Shown: piece by piece, positions 32,449-32,495 of the stretch
Layout: every line of letters begins with the position of its first letter
Numbering within the stretch: the first letter of the stretch is position 1
NCBI GenBank assembly: GCA_017396225.1
Contig: JAFQMP010000020.1
Location: forward strand, 1 to 32,495
Direction: 5' to 3'
Source: Clostridia bacterium
GTDB taxonomy: Bacteria > Bacillota > Clostridia > Oscillospirales > CAG-272
Length of the DNA: 32,495 nt
Made by a program: the position numbers and the translations under genes
The notes under the pieces: model-generated
The model's input: only the letters and a program-made list of their open reading frames with translations
Told to the model about the DNA's origin: nothing
The model's database searches: none

Positions 32449-32495
32449 AGACCTCTTTGCGTGTTCTCCGCTAAGGAAAACACGCTAAGAGGTCT
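32449..32495 (+). terminator. Long imperfect hairpin after thrS, cut by the window end
   Basis: Arms AGACCTCTT/AAGAGGTCT and GCGTGTT/AACACGC, with a single T:T mismatch between them and a weak inner TCC/GGA, form a stem of about 17 pairs preceded by AAAAAAC. The window ends at the base of the stem, so the expected T run is not visible. Confidence 0.7.

Noticed and set aside
1-32495. CRISPR arrays, tRNA or rRNA genes, insertion sequences, prophage genes
   Set aside because: No regularly spaced repeats, no tRNA-like cloverleafs outside the T-box leaders, and no transposase or integrase-like proteins were seen on either strand.

Overview
The window reads as chromosomal DNA of a low-to-mid-GC Firmicute of the class Clostridia, probably a gut Oscillospiraceae-like or Christensenellales-like lineage. 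The reasons are the full S10/spc/alpha ribosomal gene order with rpsD inside the alpha operon, two T-box leaders, the IspH-ribosomal protein S1 fusion downstream of cmk and plsC, and the families DUF5685, DUF3343 and DUF1538. Species is not resolvable by eye. There are no rRNAs, tRNAs, CRISPR arrays, insertion sequences or phage genes. Coding density is high and most units end in clear intrinsic terminators.

Region 1 (1-11068) is one long + strand translation operon: rplP (3' end), rpmC, rpsQ, rplN, rplX, rplE, rpsN, rpsH, rplF, rplR, rpsE, rpmD, rplO, secY, adk, map, infA, rpmJ, rpsM, rpsK, rpsD, rpoA and rplQ. It builds the ribosome, the SecY translocon, adenylate kinase, Met aminopeptidase, IF-1 and the RNA polymerase alpha subunit. 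One oddity is a 173-base, hairpin-bearing spacer between rpsN and rpsH.

Region 2 (11067-17180) is accessory. A minus-strand pair (DUF3343 plus a class V aminotransferase/cysteine desulfurase) converges on rplQ. Divergent from it is a DUF1538 membrane protein followed by two small PII-like proteins, which looks like a transporter with its own pair of PII-type regulators. Then comes a three-gene unit: a DUF5685 protein carrying DDxxD-type motifs reminiscent of squalene/phytoene synthases, a J-domain protein with a cysteine-rich tail, and a small polytopic membrane protein.

Region 3 (17186-22617) holds serC-serA (serine synthesis), prfB (release factor 2 without a programmed frameshift) with a small membrane protein, and a membrane-anchored transglutaminase-like protein.

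Region 4 (22621-32495) holds tyrS on the minus strand behind a Tyr T-box. A divergent RpiR-led operon follows (rpiR, FAD oxidoreductase, cmk, plsC, ispH-rpsA fusion). The last unit is a methylglyoxal-synthase-like gene with most catalytic residues replaced, followed by thrS behind a Thr T-box.

The most interesting items are the DUF1538/PII-like module, the DUF5685/J-protein/membrane module, the catalytically eroded MgsA homologue, and signs that S1 can be expressed separately from inside the ispH-rpsA fusion. All family names come from reading the translated sequence; no database search was run.
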